The notes: generated by a model not told the origin, from the sequence alone. DNA of 64,000 bases from Mikania micrantha (GCA_009363875.1 CM018692.1:93400137-93464136); one strand, 5' to 3'. Shown: positions 33,457-45,117, counted from the stretch's first letter. Made by a program: numbers and translations.

Positions 33457-34748
33457 AGGGGATGGAATTTTTTATAACCCTCATCTTTTGCTACAACCAT
33501 TAACCATCATCCAATGGTTACTTGAAAAATGTAAGTGTGTAGGATCGTGCCATGTGTCAATTCCTTTGTCTTTAGTATGAAGAACATTTAAGACATTTGT
33601 CATTTATGTAAAGTTTACCCCTTTTTTTTAAACATTCATAACTTTTTTATACTATATTATTTTTTTAAAAAAATTGCATCATTATACTCGTCTCATTTTT
33701 CTCTTTAATTTCGTTATAGTCTCGACTAGTGTTTTTTTATATATTTTTTGATGTCATGTATTAACATCATTGTAACGAGCTTAACGATAACAAATTAATT
33801 AGAAAATTTTTCTAACAATGATAAATTACAGTAATGTAACACAAAATGAATTAATGTAACACAAAATGAAGTAATTTACAATGACATAATTAACGGTGAC
33901 ATAACACATTATTTACATTGATGTAATTTTCTCTTTAATTCTCGTTATAATGTTGACTAGTTTTTTTAATTTTTTTTCTCATTGCCCATTATTAACCTCG
34001 ATATAACGAGCATAAATATAACACATTATTTTGAATTTTTTTCTAACAATGATAAATTACAGTGATCTAATTAATATAAGACATTATTTTATTTTTTCTC
34101 TAACAATGATAATTACAATGATAAATTACAGTGATGTAATATAACACATTATTTTGATTTTTTTCTCTAACAATTATAATTATAGTGATGTAATTTATTA
34201 TTGTTCGAAAACAATTCAAACTAATTTGTTGTATTTAGGCTCGTTACAAATTAGGGATGAGCAAAAAGCCAAAAAAAACCGAACCGAAACCGAATTAACC
34301 GAAAAAACCGAACCGGAACCAAATTAACCGAAAAAACCGAAACCAAATTTTACGTCAATGTAAATTACATCACGATAAATTACGTCAATGTAAATTATTT
34401 CACTGTAATTTATCATTTTTAAAAATATTTCAAATAAATTTGTTATATTTAAGCTCGTTACAATGATGTAAATATATGGTATCTAAAAAAAGTAAAAAAA
34501 ATTAGTCGAGACTATAACAGAATTAAAGAGAAAAATGAGACGAATATAATGGTGCAATTTTTTTAAAAAAATAATATATTATAAAAAAGTTATTAATGTT
34601 TAAAAATGAGGGGGGAAAAACTTATAAAGGTAAAATGACTATGATGCCCTTTTTAATATTTTAATGAAAAGCTTATGTGTAAGTTTATGATTGGTTAAAA
34701 TATGTTATGTAGTTGTAGCAAAAGATGATGGTTATTTTTTATACCTTT

Positions 34749-34752
<4 letters not shown>
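33457..34752. mobile_element. Long inverted-repeat MITE-like element
   Basis: The ends pair as AGGGGATGG...CATCTTTTGCTACAAC and its inverse near 34720. Similarity then extends inward over more than 200 bp, including the ATAACTTTTTTATACTA block. The core holds many GATAAATTACAGTGATGTAA-like repeats in both orientations. A CCGAA-rich simple repeat beginning TAGGGATGAGCAAAA (34253-34350) sits inside and looks like the end of a hAT-type element. Flanked by (CA)n(TA)n and (TA)n. No gene. Confidence 0.6.
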
Positions 34753-34795
<43 letters not shown>

Positions 34796-34800
<5 letters not shown>

Positions 34801-35512
34801 TGTGATTCAAGTGGATCAGTCAAAATTTTAGTCGGGTTCTAAGCCAGACATTAGTTTGAAGTTTGAACGTTTAAAAGTCAACTATTCAAATTCAAGCAAA
34901 AGCACTATCTTTTTGTTCTGGGCCTGATATTCAATAGCATTGAAAGATTTAGGATGACTTTAACGTTTGAAGAGTTGAAGATACAAATTATATCAAGTTT
35001 GATTTACATATTTTAGAGTGTATATTTGAGGTCACAGTATTGAATTGTTGATACCATTTGATTGATTTATAATTATGTCTCTAAAACTATAAAAAAAATT
35101 CATTGATCTAAATCTATTTCTAAACAATACAAGGTTCTTCATATCAAAAGACTTTCTGGACATACATGGTAATATTATGCATAAATGTTTTTCATTAACA
35201 GTAGAGCCCGGGAACCAGATGATGTACGTTAGGAGTGTTTGTGGTCCGGTTGTTATGGTTTTTAGGTGGAATCGTAAGCCAAACCGTTTATAACAGTTTC
35301 TGAACAATGAAAACCAAAATCAAACCGTTGAAAATATTAAACGAACTGTTATCAACGGTTTGGGCTTTTGGTCCCGTTAAAAATAAAATAAAATAAAACC
35401 GAACCTCTAGTCTAAGAAGAGCTAATTACACTAGTCCAAATGTATTTATTTAAATGACGAACAAATCATGAACTCAATCTACACACACACCCACACGTGT
35501 GTGTGGGTGTGT
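34796..35512. other. Non-coding stretch with possible hAT-like remnant
   Basis: No gene. A segment at about 35231-35411 begins TAGGAGTGTTTGTGGTCCGG and ends AACCGAACCTCTAG, like the inverted ends of plant hAT-derived MITEs, with CAAACCGTT/AACGGTTTG pairs inside. No clear 8-bp duplication was found. Confidence 0.4.
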
Positions 35513-35936
35513 GTATATGGGAATGTTCAATTGTTAACCCACTATTATTGTGGTAACCCATATAACTCTGTCAATATCAATCCAAATCTTTTTTTTCTTT
35601 TTTTAAATATCATTATTACACATAAACAACAATTTCTTTTTTTTTTTATTTTATGTGTATGTGTAAATTTATCACCGTTTAAGATTTAAAAGCAGTGTAA
35701 GTTTAACTTACATTGTATTGAAAATTATAAATCATGTTAATGTAAACAAAACTATCACTGCTTCTAAATCTTAAACGGTGATAAATTTACACATACACAT
35801 AAAAAAAGAAAGTATTGTTTATGTGTAATAATGATATTTTAAAAAAGAAAACAAATATATAGATTAATCTTGTCAAGTTATACGGGTTACCATAATAAGC
35901 GTTGGTTAACAATGGAACATTCCACTATACACACAC
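35513..35936. mobile_element. Foldback MITE, relative of 31817-32185
   Basis: Terminal regions GTTAACCCACTATTATTGTG and its inverse near 35885-35915. A second inverted block (GTGTAAATTTATCACCGTTT and its complement) encloses a short centre. Flanked by (CA)n. Non-coding. Confidence 0.7.
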
Positions 35937-36120
35937 ACACATATATAGGGGACGATTAATGTACAAATGAAATTTAACATGCTAAACATAGAAAGTCACA
36001 GGAACGCGCCATGCGTAATCTCTAGGATTTTTGATGTGTTAGTTTAACACATCTTATTTTGTACATAATCAAGTCCAATTTCGTATATATAGTTTACATT
36101 TTGAGTCATTTTTCGTTCCT
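35937..36120. mobile_element. Truncated MITE-like fragment
   Basis: Starts GGGGACGATTAATGTACAAA after a TATATA run, like the element starts at 30880 and 61208. No right end was found before Athila-like sequence begins. Confidence 0.4.
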
Positions 36121-36536
36121 TTTTACAGTCCCTTGTTTTTTAACAGGATTATGTCTCGAGGAAGCAGAAATGAAGGCAAACGGGCATCGGGATCGAGTGC
36201 GGTTGATCAAACGAAGAAAATGAATATTTTAACCCTAGGCGGTACGCCCCACGCCTTGCTTCCCCCTAGGCAGTGCAGCTCAAAATATTTTCTAAATCCT
36301 TAAATTCCGCGCGCACCGCCCAGTCAGGATGCATGGCCGCAGGTGATGCGCCTGTCAGCTCAGCCGCCCAACACTTGTCCCACGCGAACCGCCCCATCTC
36401 ACACACCCACGCTAGGCGGTGCGCCCCACACCAATATCAGCCCTAAACCCTAATTTCATGCTCTCTATAAATGGGAAGCGATTGCAGCCGATTTCTGGGA
36501 TTGATCTTGCACCAAGAACCCTAATTCCCAACCCTG
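36121..36536 (+). other. Athila-derived left region, U3-like
   Basis: Begins with TTTTTTAACAG then an ATG that opens a short frame (MSRGSRNEGKRASGSS), resembling a splice acceptor and the start of an env-like ORF. Then follow several GGCGGTACGCCCC/GGCGGTGCGCCCC motifs and a TATA box. The mixture suggests a rearranged left end. Confidence 0.4.
36415..36473 (+). promoter_or_regulatory. Possible Athila LTR promoter
   Basis: GGCGGTGCGCCCC (36415-36427) lies about 40 bp upstream of CTCTATAAATGG (TATA at 36466-36473), the same arrangement as in the LTR of element A. Confidence 0.5.
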
Positions 36537-38172
36537 GAGGTTTTAAAATTTAAACCTGGCACATATGTCCTCTTTTTATGAAAATAAATCCGAGGCTTAT
36601 GGCCCCCGCATAATAAAAGAAATTCCACAATCCACCAAGTAAGCTGAGCCTGTGCAAATAAAATAAAGAGAGAATAAGAGCTAAAAAGTAGTTGCCATAC
36701 CCCGGCTAGCAACCGAGTGAAACAGTGCTGTACTATGCTCAAGTGAGGTATAAATAAAAGAAGAATGAGAGAATAAAAAGGCAAAATGCTCACACCTTCA
36801 TCCATCTCCATCATTAGGTTGAATTTTGATTGTCTTTAGGTGGTTTGCATTATGAGGTGGGTTTAAGTCATCAGACTTAAACCTATTCCTTGAAAGCTTT
36901 TGCTTGGGATTAGGATAACTCGTTTTGACCAAGGTTTTGCTTGTCTCTAGGTGCTTTTGCTTGAGTAATTTATCTTCTTTCCTTATTTTTGTCTTGTAAT
37001 CAGTATTTTATGATGTTCTTAGACTTATTTCAGTTCTGTTTAGCTACTGTTATGATGATTGTTGGCTAGACTATGGTTATTCCTAGGCACCTAGGCTAAA
37101 GATGATAAAGTTGTGATTTTTATGATGATTTTGACTTGGTTGATGTTTATTGATGATCATATGCTTTATATCCAGTTGTATTGATGATGTTTGATGAATC
37201 TTGCATGTTTGAATGATGGTTCTAGATGAATGTTAGATCCACATGTGTCTAGGAATGTCTTTCCATCATTAGATTGCACGTTAGGGTTACTACTTTGTGT
37301 TTTAGGCTAGTTTATGGATTGGTGATCACTTTCCATAGGATTGATATCATTGAGGATTGTTATTCTTGTGTGTGACCTAGCCTAGAAATCCGGGAGGTGA
37401 TAGGTTAGTCGGTTGGTCTATTTCACTATGGTTATTTGGGTTTGGGTTAAACGACCCGAGATAGATTTCCTTAGTGTTTGTGTCAATCCGTGCCAAAGTA
37501 GTCAACTTTACAATTCTCTAGTCTCTTAGGATACATGCGGGTGGAGAAATCCGGGAGGTGATCCACCCGTTTGAGTGCAATTGCATATCAGAAAAATCCA
37601 GAAGGTGACCCGGTAGACTAGTGCATACATTACATTCTTAGGATTTCATTTGGTGTTACCCGGTATCTAATCTGGAATCCATTAGGTTATTCTAAGATTG
37701 TCTATTAAGATCCTAGTCTTCATCATTCTCGAGTCAGCCCAAATCATCACTTATCACACTTTTGATTCTCAGCCTAGGTATACCAGTTTTCCTGTTTGGA
37801 GTTAGTTATCCATTTTACAGTTCCAGTTCTAGTTCAGTTAGCCGTTTTTAGTATTTAGTCTTTAGTTATAGTGGTTAATTAGTTAAAGTCTCATTCAAGT
37901 TTTTAGAAGTTGCATCAAAACCACCTCTTTTGTTTTATTTGTTCACAGTCTAGGTTAGTTTTTGTGAAACTAGTGTCCGTAGCGTTCGATATCTGGTCTT
38001 CCACAAGCTAACTGTCATCTATAGGTATACTTGCCTACGTAGCGGTCTAGTTTAGGATTTCCGATTTTAACTAGGTTTTTAGGTTGAGTCTAAGTTTAGG
38101 ATTGGTTATAGTGTCATAGCTTAGGTTAGACAGTTTTTAATTATCTTATTTTTAGGGTATCGACCGCTCACA
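36537..38172 (+). repeat. Element C left terminal repeat (5' LTR part)
   Basis: Similar to 59984-60941 from TTTTAAAATTTAAACCTG onward and ending GACCGCTCACA, nine bases before the primer site. The right copy lacks about 660 bp present here (37125-37787), a stretch with three AATCCGGGAGGTGA-like repeats. Start not resolved. Confidence 0.65.
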
Positions 38173-38181
38173 TCAAGTTTT

Positions 38182-38199
38182 TGGCGCCGTTGCCGGGGA
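38182..38199 (+). other. Primer binding site, tRNA-Asp
   Basis: TGGCGCCGTTGCCGGGGA, a perfect 18-base complement of the 3' end of plant tRNA-Asp, the usual Athila primer. Confidence 0.92.
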
Positions 38200-38401
38200 C
38201 ACTAGGCAATAGCAAAGATTACATAGATTGCGATCATTTCTTGTTTATCTTCCTATCTTTTTACACCTCCCGTTTAGTTTGATTTTTCATTTTTAGGGTT
38301 GAGTCTTTTTCTTTTTAGCGCCTTTATTTGTTACTTGTTATGTGTGCCTTAGATTAGGTTTTTCTGTGCATATTTGAGTCTTATTTGCATGTGTTTTTAC
38401 G
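38200..38401 (+). other. Leader remnant; gag missing
   Basis: Only about 200 bp separate the primer site from protease sequence, so almost the entire gag region has been lost. No zinc knuckle is seen. Confidence 0.75.
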
Positions 38402-41400
38402 GTGTCGGTAAGTGTATGCCCCACACCCGTTGGCAGGGAGCACCGGAGTTTGAGCTTTGCACTGGATGATTTAGGTGCTAGCATTAATTTGATGCCTTAT
38501 TCGATTTACAAGCAGCTAGATCTTGGAGAGCCATCACCTACACGCATGGGTCTAGCATTGGCCGATCGTTCCGTTAAGTATCCTAGGGGAATTGTGGAGA
38601 ATGTCCTAGTGAAGGTGGACAAGTTTGTTTTCCCCATGGATTTTTTTTCATTCTTGATATGCAGGCTGATGATAGAGTTACCCTCATTATGGAACGCCCT
38701 TTCCTTCGCACGACGAAGGCGATGATTGATGTGTATGAGGGGAAGATCTCATTGCGTGTTGGAGATGATACCGTCACCTTTGATGTAGTGAAGTCCATGA
38801 AGAACTCCAACGGCCAGGACGATCATGTTTACTTCCTTGATGCATTCTTCTCTACTATGGGTCTTGCCTGGACGACATCAGTGGAGCAGATCTGTTGAGA
38901 GATCAGGACTTGGGTGACGAGGTTGTGAGAGATGTAGAGTTGAGGGATGAGGGCCATGCTGCTGCTATTGAGGCTTATCTTGATTACATTCCTAGCAGTG
39001 TATCATTAGAGCCTCCTAAGTATCCCACAGTGTTTGAGGTTGAGAGTTCTTCGCCGGCTGACAAGCCATCTGTTGATGCTCTCCTATCATTAGAGCTAAA
39101 GGAGTTGCCACCTCACCTTGAGTATGCATTCCTTGATGGGGACTATGATCTACCTGTCATCATTTCATCAGTTCTGACAGAAGTAGAGAAGAGTAGACTG
39201 ATTAGTGTGCTGAGTGAGCACATGCAAGCGATTGCATGGAAGCTGATAGATGTCAAGGGTATACACCTTCCTTCTGCACGCATCGCATTCTGCTTGAGGA
39301 GGATTTCAAGCCAGTGGTTCATCCACAAGGACGGCTTAATTCTAATATGGGAGAGGTAGTGAAGAAGGAGGTTCTTAGGTTGTTGGATGCCGGGCTCATA
39401 TATCCTATTTCTAATTCTTCTTGGGTGAGCCCGGTTCATGTGGTCCCAAAGAAAGGAGGGATGACTGTGGTGGTGAACGAGAAGAAGGTCATAGTTCCAA
39501 CCAGGACAGTCACAGGCTGGAGGGTGTGCGTCGATTGTAGGAAATTGAATGATGCCACACGGAAGGACCACTTCCCCTTCCCTTTCATTGATTAGATGTT
39601 GGAGCGTTCATTAGGGCAGCAATTCTATTGTTTCCTTGATGGATTTTCAGGTTATTTCCAGATCCCTATTGCACCAGAGGATCAGGAGAAAACCACATTT
39701 ACATGCCCATACGATACCTTCGCATATCGTCGTATGCCTTTTGGGTTATGTAACGCTCCAGCTACTTTTCAGAGGTGCATGATTGCCATCTTGCAGGATA
39801 TGATCGATACTTCCATGGAGGTTTTTATGGATGATTTTTCTGTATTTGGAAGTTCTTTCGATCATTGCTTGACTAACCTGGAGAAGATGTTGAGGAGATG
39901 TGTTGCGACCAATCTTATGCTTAACTGGGAGTAATGTCATTTCATGGTCACTAAAGGGATTGTTCTAGGACATAACATATCCCGTGACGGCATCCAGGTT
40001 GATAAGGCTAAGATTGAGACGATTAGAAAACTCCCTCCTCCTACGAGTGTTAAAGTTGTTCGTAGCTTTCTAGGTCATGTGGGTTTCTACAGGCGTTTCA
40101 TTAAGTATTTTTCTAAGATTACCCGACCTATCACTCGTCTGCTTGAGAAGGATGTGGAGTTTGTGTTTGATGAGGAGCATTTGAGCACCTTCAAGTATTT
40201 GAAGGAGGGATTGGTGAGTGCACCTACTTTGATAGCCCCCGATTGGAGCCGACCTTTCGAGCTCATGTGTGATGCGAGCGATTTCGTAGTGGGGGCTGTT
40301 TTGGGACAGAGGGTGGAGAAGCACTTCCACCCGATCTATTATGCGAGCAAGACCTTAGACGCCGCCCGTGAGAATTACACGAAGACTGAGAAGGAGTTAT
40401 TATCGGTTGTCTATGCATTTGACAAATTCAGGTCTTATCTCGTCCTCTCCAAGACGATTGTCTATACTGATCATGCAACTTTGCGATACCTTTTTGCGAA
40501 AAAGGATGCGAAGCCAAGATTGATTTGGTGGATCCTCCTTCTGTCCGAGTTTGATATTGAGATCAAGGAAAAGAAGGGTGCTGAGAATGTAAGCGCTGAT
40601 CATTTGTCTAAGCTAGAGGATCCAGAGAGAGAGTTGATTCGCGAGGGTGCGATGAGGGATAGATTACCCCAGGAGACGCTAATGAGCATGGAGATGGAGG
40701 AGATCTGCCGAACAGAGAGGCTTGATGAGGGATTACCATGGTTTTCTGACATTGCTAATTACTTAGACAATGGTTTCCTTCTTAAAGGATTGACATCCCA
40801 GCAACGTAAGAAGTTCTTTCCCGATATTAGGCACTACATCTGGGATGCGCCTTATCTATTTCGTGTGGGTGGAGACCAGGTATTTAGGAGATGTGTGAGT
40901 CAGGAGGAGGGTTTAGAGATCCTTAGACATTGTCACGAGGGGCTGACCAACGACCATCATGGACTTTCTTCTACCACGAAGAAGGTATTCGATTCCGGTT
41001 TCTATTGGCCCACCGTATTTAAGGATGCTCATGATTTCGTGAGAAAGTGTGATGCCCCAGCACCCGATTCAGGTTGTTGAAGTGTTTGATATATGGGGCA
41101 TTGACTTTATGCCCCAGCACTCCCCACTAATGATGCACGAGTGGTGGTGAGATTTCTGAAACATCTGTTTTGTAGGCTTGGTACCCCAAAAGCATTGATT
41201 AGTGACCGAGGCACGCATTTCTGCAATGCCCAGATGGAGAAGTCGTTAGCAAAGTATGGGGTCACCCATCGATTGTCAACCGCCTATCAACCACAAACTA
41301 GCGGTTAGGTGGAGAACTCTAATCGAGGGGTGAAGAGGATACTGGAGAAGACTGTCGGCCATAGTAGGAAGGATTAGGCCGACAAATTTGATGACGCATT

Positions 41401-41473
41401 ATGGGCTTTCAGGACTGCATTCAAGAATTCGATTGGGACGACTCCTTATCGGATGGTTTATGGGAAAGCATGT
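38402..41473 (+). pseudogene. Athila pol pseudogene, 5' part (protease to integrase)
   Basis: Protease remnant with DLGASINLMPYS (38470-38520), a frameshift near 38650, then a linker (38659-39230). RT runs 39236-39934 with GWRVCVDCRKLNDATRK, a stop at 39593-39595 and FMDDFSVFG near 39830, and another stop at 39932-39934. RNase H and the integrase zinc region follow (39944-41080; IYYASKTLDAAREN, YTDHATLRYLF). At least two small deletions lie in integrase, one beside repeated ATGCCCCAGCAC sequences (near 41053 and 41110), so the first catalytic region is incomplete. More stops occur at 41306 and 41376. Non-functional. Confidence 0.9.
41469..41473. other. Target site duplication of element D, left copy
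   Basis: CATGT at 41469-41473 is repeated at 54813-54817. Removing D and one copy rejoins the Athila GKAC/HLPVE reading across the break. Confidence 0.95.
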
Positions 41474-43202
41474 TGTAACACCCCGACCGACGGCGGAATC
41501 ATCGGGATGCCACGAGGGATGTGTAGATTGTTCACAAGCTCATGGGCATCTAAATCATATCATCATATATCATTTAATCAACCACAATAATTACACAAAA
41601 ATCATGTTTATCATGAATCAAGTATGTCAAATACACAAAAGATTTAGTTAAACTAACTAAACTCTAATCGCCAGAAATTTAGTTAATTAACTAAGTCCAA
41701 GATCCTATATGATGATGATGTCCAAAATAGAAGAGATCCTCTCTTCATTCCTACTTGTCTCCATCACCTGAAACATGTAAGAAAACAAGTGTCAACTACA
41801 AAAGTAGTTGGTGAGTAATCATAAGTTTTTATTTTTAAAAACGATTTAGTAAAATGAGTTTGAAAGTTTATACTTAAAATGGTTTTGTAAAATGTTTTAT
41901 TAAAAACGAGTATAAAACTTATGATCTTCTTGAGAAAATCCATATGAATACCTGTATGAGATAATCCAACACACATCCATCAATTCAACAGCCAAACACA
42001 TACACAATCACATAACCACATAACCAAATCAATCATAGCCAATCACAAATAATCATAATCAAATATAAGCAATCAATCCACAACAAATCAACCAAACTCA
42101 ATCAATCATATTCTCAATCAATGTTCGTGACTATACATGATTCCTTATGTATTTAACATAAGTTAGATACATGAATCATGGAGTGGTCGCTAACCACGTG
42201 ACAATACATGAAGCCAAAGCAAATAACCGAAGTCAAAGGCAATGCTTCACAGATGTGGAAACCATCCACGTGACAATACACGATATCAAAGCAATTAACC
42301 GAAGTTAAGAGCGATGATTCTCGGGATTTGTGACAATACTTGTAATCTTTGTTATTGACCTAGATCAATAACAATGTTTACACGGATATAAGATGATAAG
42401 AGATAATCCCATAATAATGATAATTTCAAATGTGAATATCATGTTGATAAACAGGTATTAACCTTGTGTTATCAAAATAATATTTAATTTGGTATACATG
42501 TTTCACCTCCGAGTTTTAAAACCAAAAACAGTTTAAAGAAAGGGAGGTTATGAGAACTCACCTGAAGTCCTTAGATTTCGTGTTCTCGTATTATGCGCGC
42601 TCGCGTATGTAAACTCAAAGTCAACTCAACAAATCTGTAATTAGTGTGTTTTGTATCCATAAGTGTTTACTTTAAAACACTAAAGATTTCCTTAACTTAG
42701 TTTACTTGATCCTAAGTTAAGTTGTTACCCCTAGGGTTTCATTAACAATTGCCTCAAAGTTTAACACATTTGTTACATCTTTTATCATTATCAAATGATG
42801 AGAAATCCTAAGCTCCTTGGTATTAACTCCTAAGTAGGCACGTGTTAGGATAATGATCCTATTACACATATATCTATTCTCACATGCATGACTTCATTCA
42901 AACCACCATCATAGCCCAATTCTTTATATTCACTTAGTTTAATAAAAGTGTATTTAAAATATCCGATTCACATATTAACTTTGTCTCCTCTAACCCAATA
43001 TATATGTAGTTTATAGTTTTTAGAACATTTATGTATATAGAGAGAGAAAAGGTGGTGGTTTGGTATTCCCATGCATGCGTGGACATGTATATATATATAT
43101 GTACGTAATTCATGATCCTTTACATCGTTTAAACTCTTAATTAAATGAAAATAGGTCAAGTCCTCCTTGTGGGCAGCGAACCCTTGGCAAAACCCAGCCA
43201 AG

Positions 43203-43672
43203 GTTCGGCCCATTAGTTATGGTTCGGTCAACCTAAGCTTCGCCTAAGATAGTTCATGACCCATGCATAGTTCGGCTAACATATAAATGGTTCGTTCCAG
43301 GGAGTTGGCTAGGGTTCGTGGCCCATGTGATATCCCTAGGTTCGACAAAACCCAAATAGTTCGGCTCTAGAGGAATCCAGTCCAAGGGTTCGCTGATTCC
43401 TTCACGAGGGAAAGGGTTCGGCTACTGTTGCAGCCCAAAAGGGTTCGCCCATGGGAAGGCTCGGCTGAGCTAAGGTTCGTGAGAGCTGCTAGGGTTCGTT
43501 GCCTAAACCTTGGTTCTGCTGGTTCCCATGGTTCGCCACCCAAACGGGTTCGCAGGGTTCGGCAATCACCAAGATTCGGCCACCTCGTTTTCCCGCCCAG
43601 AGGGTTCGCTCAGCAGGAAAAAGGCTAGGCCAGGATGTTTGCAGGGTTCGGCCAGCCCCTACGCAGGTTCGT
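43203..43672 (-). repeat. CGAAC/GTTCG motif array in LTR of D
   Basis: 18 copies of GTTCG (CGAAC in sense), mostly within GGTTCGG, GGTTCGC or GGTTCGT, in 470 bp. The spacing is irregular and intervening DNA is unrelated, so it is not a tandem repeat. Open frames across it (43428-43795) are by-products. Second LTR copy at 52932-53401; the start of a similar array is seen in element E after 63850. Confidence 0.7.
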
Positions 43673-44383
43673 CGACCTGCACTCATCCCATTCGCATCAT
43701 TTTCTAGATCTGTAGGTTACAAGGTCGTCTCTAGTCTTCCTCAGTTCAATAGTAACTCGATTTACACAACACCAAAACCCTACATCTTGGTTTAAGTGAG
43801 TATCCATAACGGAAATAGGGTTTTCACCCAAAACCGAACATAAAATGGGTTTCTTACCTTCAAATTGCGAGCAAATGATAGGTTCCCTAGTATCTTCGTG
43901 TTCCCTTCGATCTCCCGAACGCGTAGCCACCGAAAGTTCGAAGATCCGTCAAGAATCGAGCTTGGAAAGTTAGAGAGAAGGTAGAGAATGTGTGTGTGTG
44001 TGTTTTTAGAGAGAGAGAGAAGATGGTGAGAATGAAAGAAAATGGTGGAGTCTTCCACCATTTGTAACCATCCGTTCCCGCGTGTTCGGTCTCGTCTTTA
44101 TCGCGATATTAATAAATAAAATGCTCGGTTTTCTAACGTAACATATTTAAAACAATAACTCGTTTTAAATGAATTAGTTTTATTTAATTAAAGTAAGTTT
44201 AAATAGTTTGTTTCGTAAAATAAATTCCGTTTCGTTTTCGTTAAATAATTATTTAAATAAATTAATTTATTCGAAAACATCTCAGGTTGTGATTCCTAAT
44301 AAACGTTTTTAGTTTCCGTTTATTAGATTAAAATCGTTTGATAATATTTAATTATCTCGTCGAAACGCGTTACTCGCGTACGT

Positions 44384-44411
44384 ATTCGTAAAGATCGTCA
44401 CCTTTGCGAAT
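44384..44411 (-). other. GTGACGAT inverted-repeat module, D copy 2
   Basis: On the plus strand arms ATTCGTAAAG and CTTTGCGAAT flank ATCGTCAC. Nine of ten positions pair and one is T-G. Second LTR copy at 54113-54140. Confidence 0.7.
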
Positions 44412-44486
44412 CCGATGCTCGTACCGTATTTCGATTTGAATTACTATTTATGAATATCGTTTCAGTATATTATTCTTAATAATTAT

Positions 44487-44514
44487 ATTCGTGTGAATCG
44501 TCACCCACGCGAAT
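44487..44514 (-). other. GTGACGAT inverted-repeat module, D copy 1
   Basis: Plus-strand arms ATTCGTGTGA and CCACGCGAAT around the same octamer ATCGTCAC. The inner arm bases differ from those of the copy at 44384 but still pair. Second LTR copy at 54216-54243. Confidence 0.7.
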
Positions 44515-44673
44515 ACATTATTAAGTTAATATTTCTGAATCAATACTCGCGTTTAAATAATGACCGTAACCTCACATCGCGTATTTATTATTCCCATTAT
44601 TTAATACATTAATATTATCATTTCCCAAACCAAATCCCACTAAACCCTAGTCACTGACACATCCATGATAGAC

Positions 44674-44748
44674 CGAAATATGCATATGTATAGGGCATAT
44701 GTAAGGGTCAGTCGCAACTGCCCTAGCCACCGTCCCACCGCTATTTCG
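44674..44748 (-). other. UGCG-hairpin module, LTR copy
   Basis: Outer arms CGAAATA-t-GC and GCTATTTCG (plus strand) enclose TAGGGCATATG, then the hairpin GGGTCAGTCGCAACTGCCC (44705-44723), then CACCGTCCCACC. On the sense strand the hairpin loop is TGCG. Identical second LTR copy at 54403-54477. Confidence 0.75.
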
Positions 44749-45083
44749 ATAAACCATGACCATGGGTCCTTGACTACGTTTAGTAACCAGACTCAACCAA
44801 ACTTCCAATTCCATCTCAATCCATTCTCAGACCAATAATCCATCATTATCAGTGATAAGTAACCGCGATAAACCCTACGGGTCTGTTTAATTGAATTACA
44901 ACTAAACTTCCCTTGGTTTACGCGTATAATAAATTATAATCATGTATACCAGTAACAGTGATAATATCAGTAATGTCAATCAATAATTTCATAATCATTC
45001 ATAATAAATAAATCTCCAGTCGTAACAGTACAATCGTACGGATGTACGGACGTACGGACAACTGAAAGTACAGTGATGTTACA

Positions 45084-45100
45084 GTCTCCCCTAGTTAAAG
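45084..45100 (-). other. Polypurine tract of element D
   Basis: Sense strand CTTTAACTAGGGGAGAC directly before the 3' LTR, a few bases after the pol stop. Confidence 0.75.
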
Positions 45101-45117
45101 GAATTTCGTCCCGAAAT

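Larger units (their letters stand above)
41474..45083 (-). repeat. Element D 3' LTR (left in window)
   Basis: 3610 bp, sense strand TGTAACATCACTG...GGTGTTACA. In sense order it holds one UGCG-hairpin module (44748-44674), two GTGACGAT inverted-repeat modules (44514-44384), a CT-rich tract (near 44010) resembling a start region, and then an array of CGAAC motifs (43672-43203). No gene. Confidence 0.96.

Noticed and set aside
36510..36540. Telomere-like AACCCTAA sequence
   Set aside because: Only one or two imperfect units, inside LTR-like DNA.
43428..43795. Arg-rich open frames in the D LTR
   Set aside because: Arise from the GTTCG motif array; overlapping on both strands, no domain.
44674..44748. 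Hammerhead or other known self-cleaving ribozyme in D (retrozyme idea)
   Set aside because: No CTGATGA...GAAA core found; the conserved bases do not match a ribozyme that I can recall with certainty.
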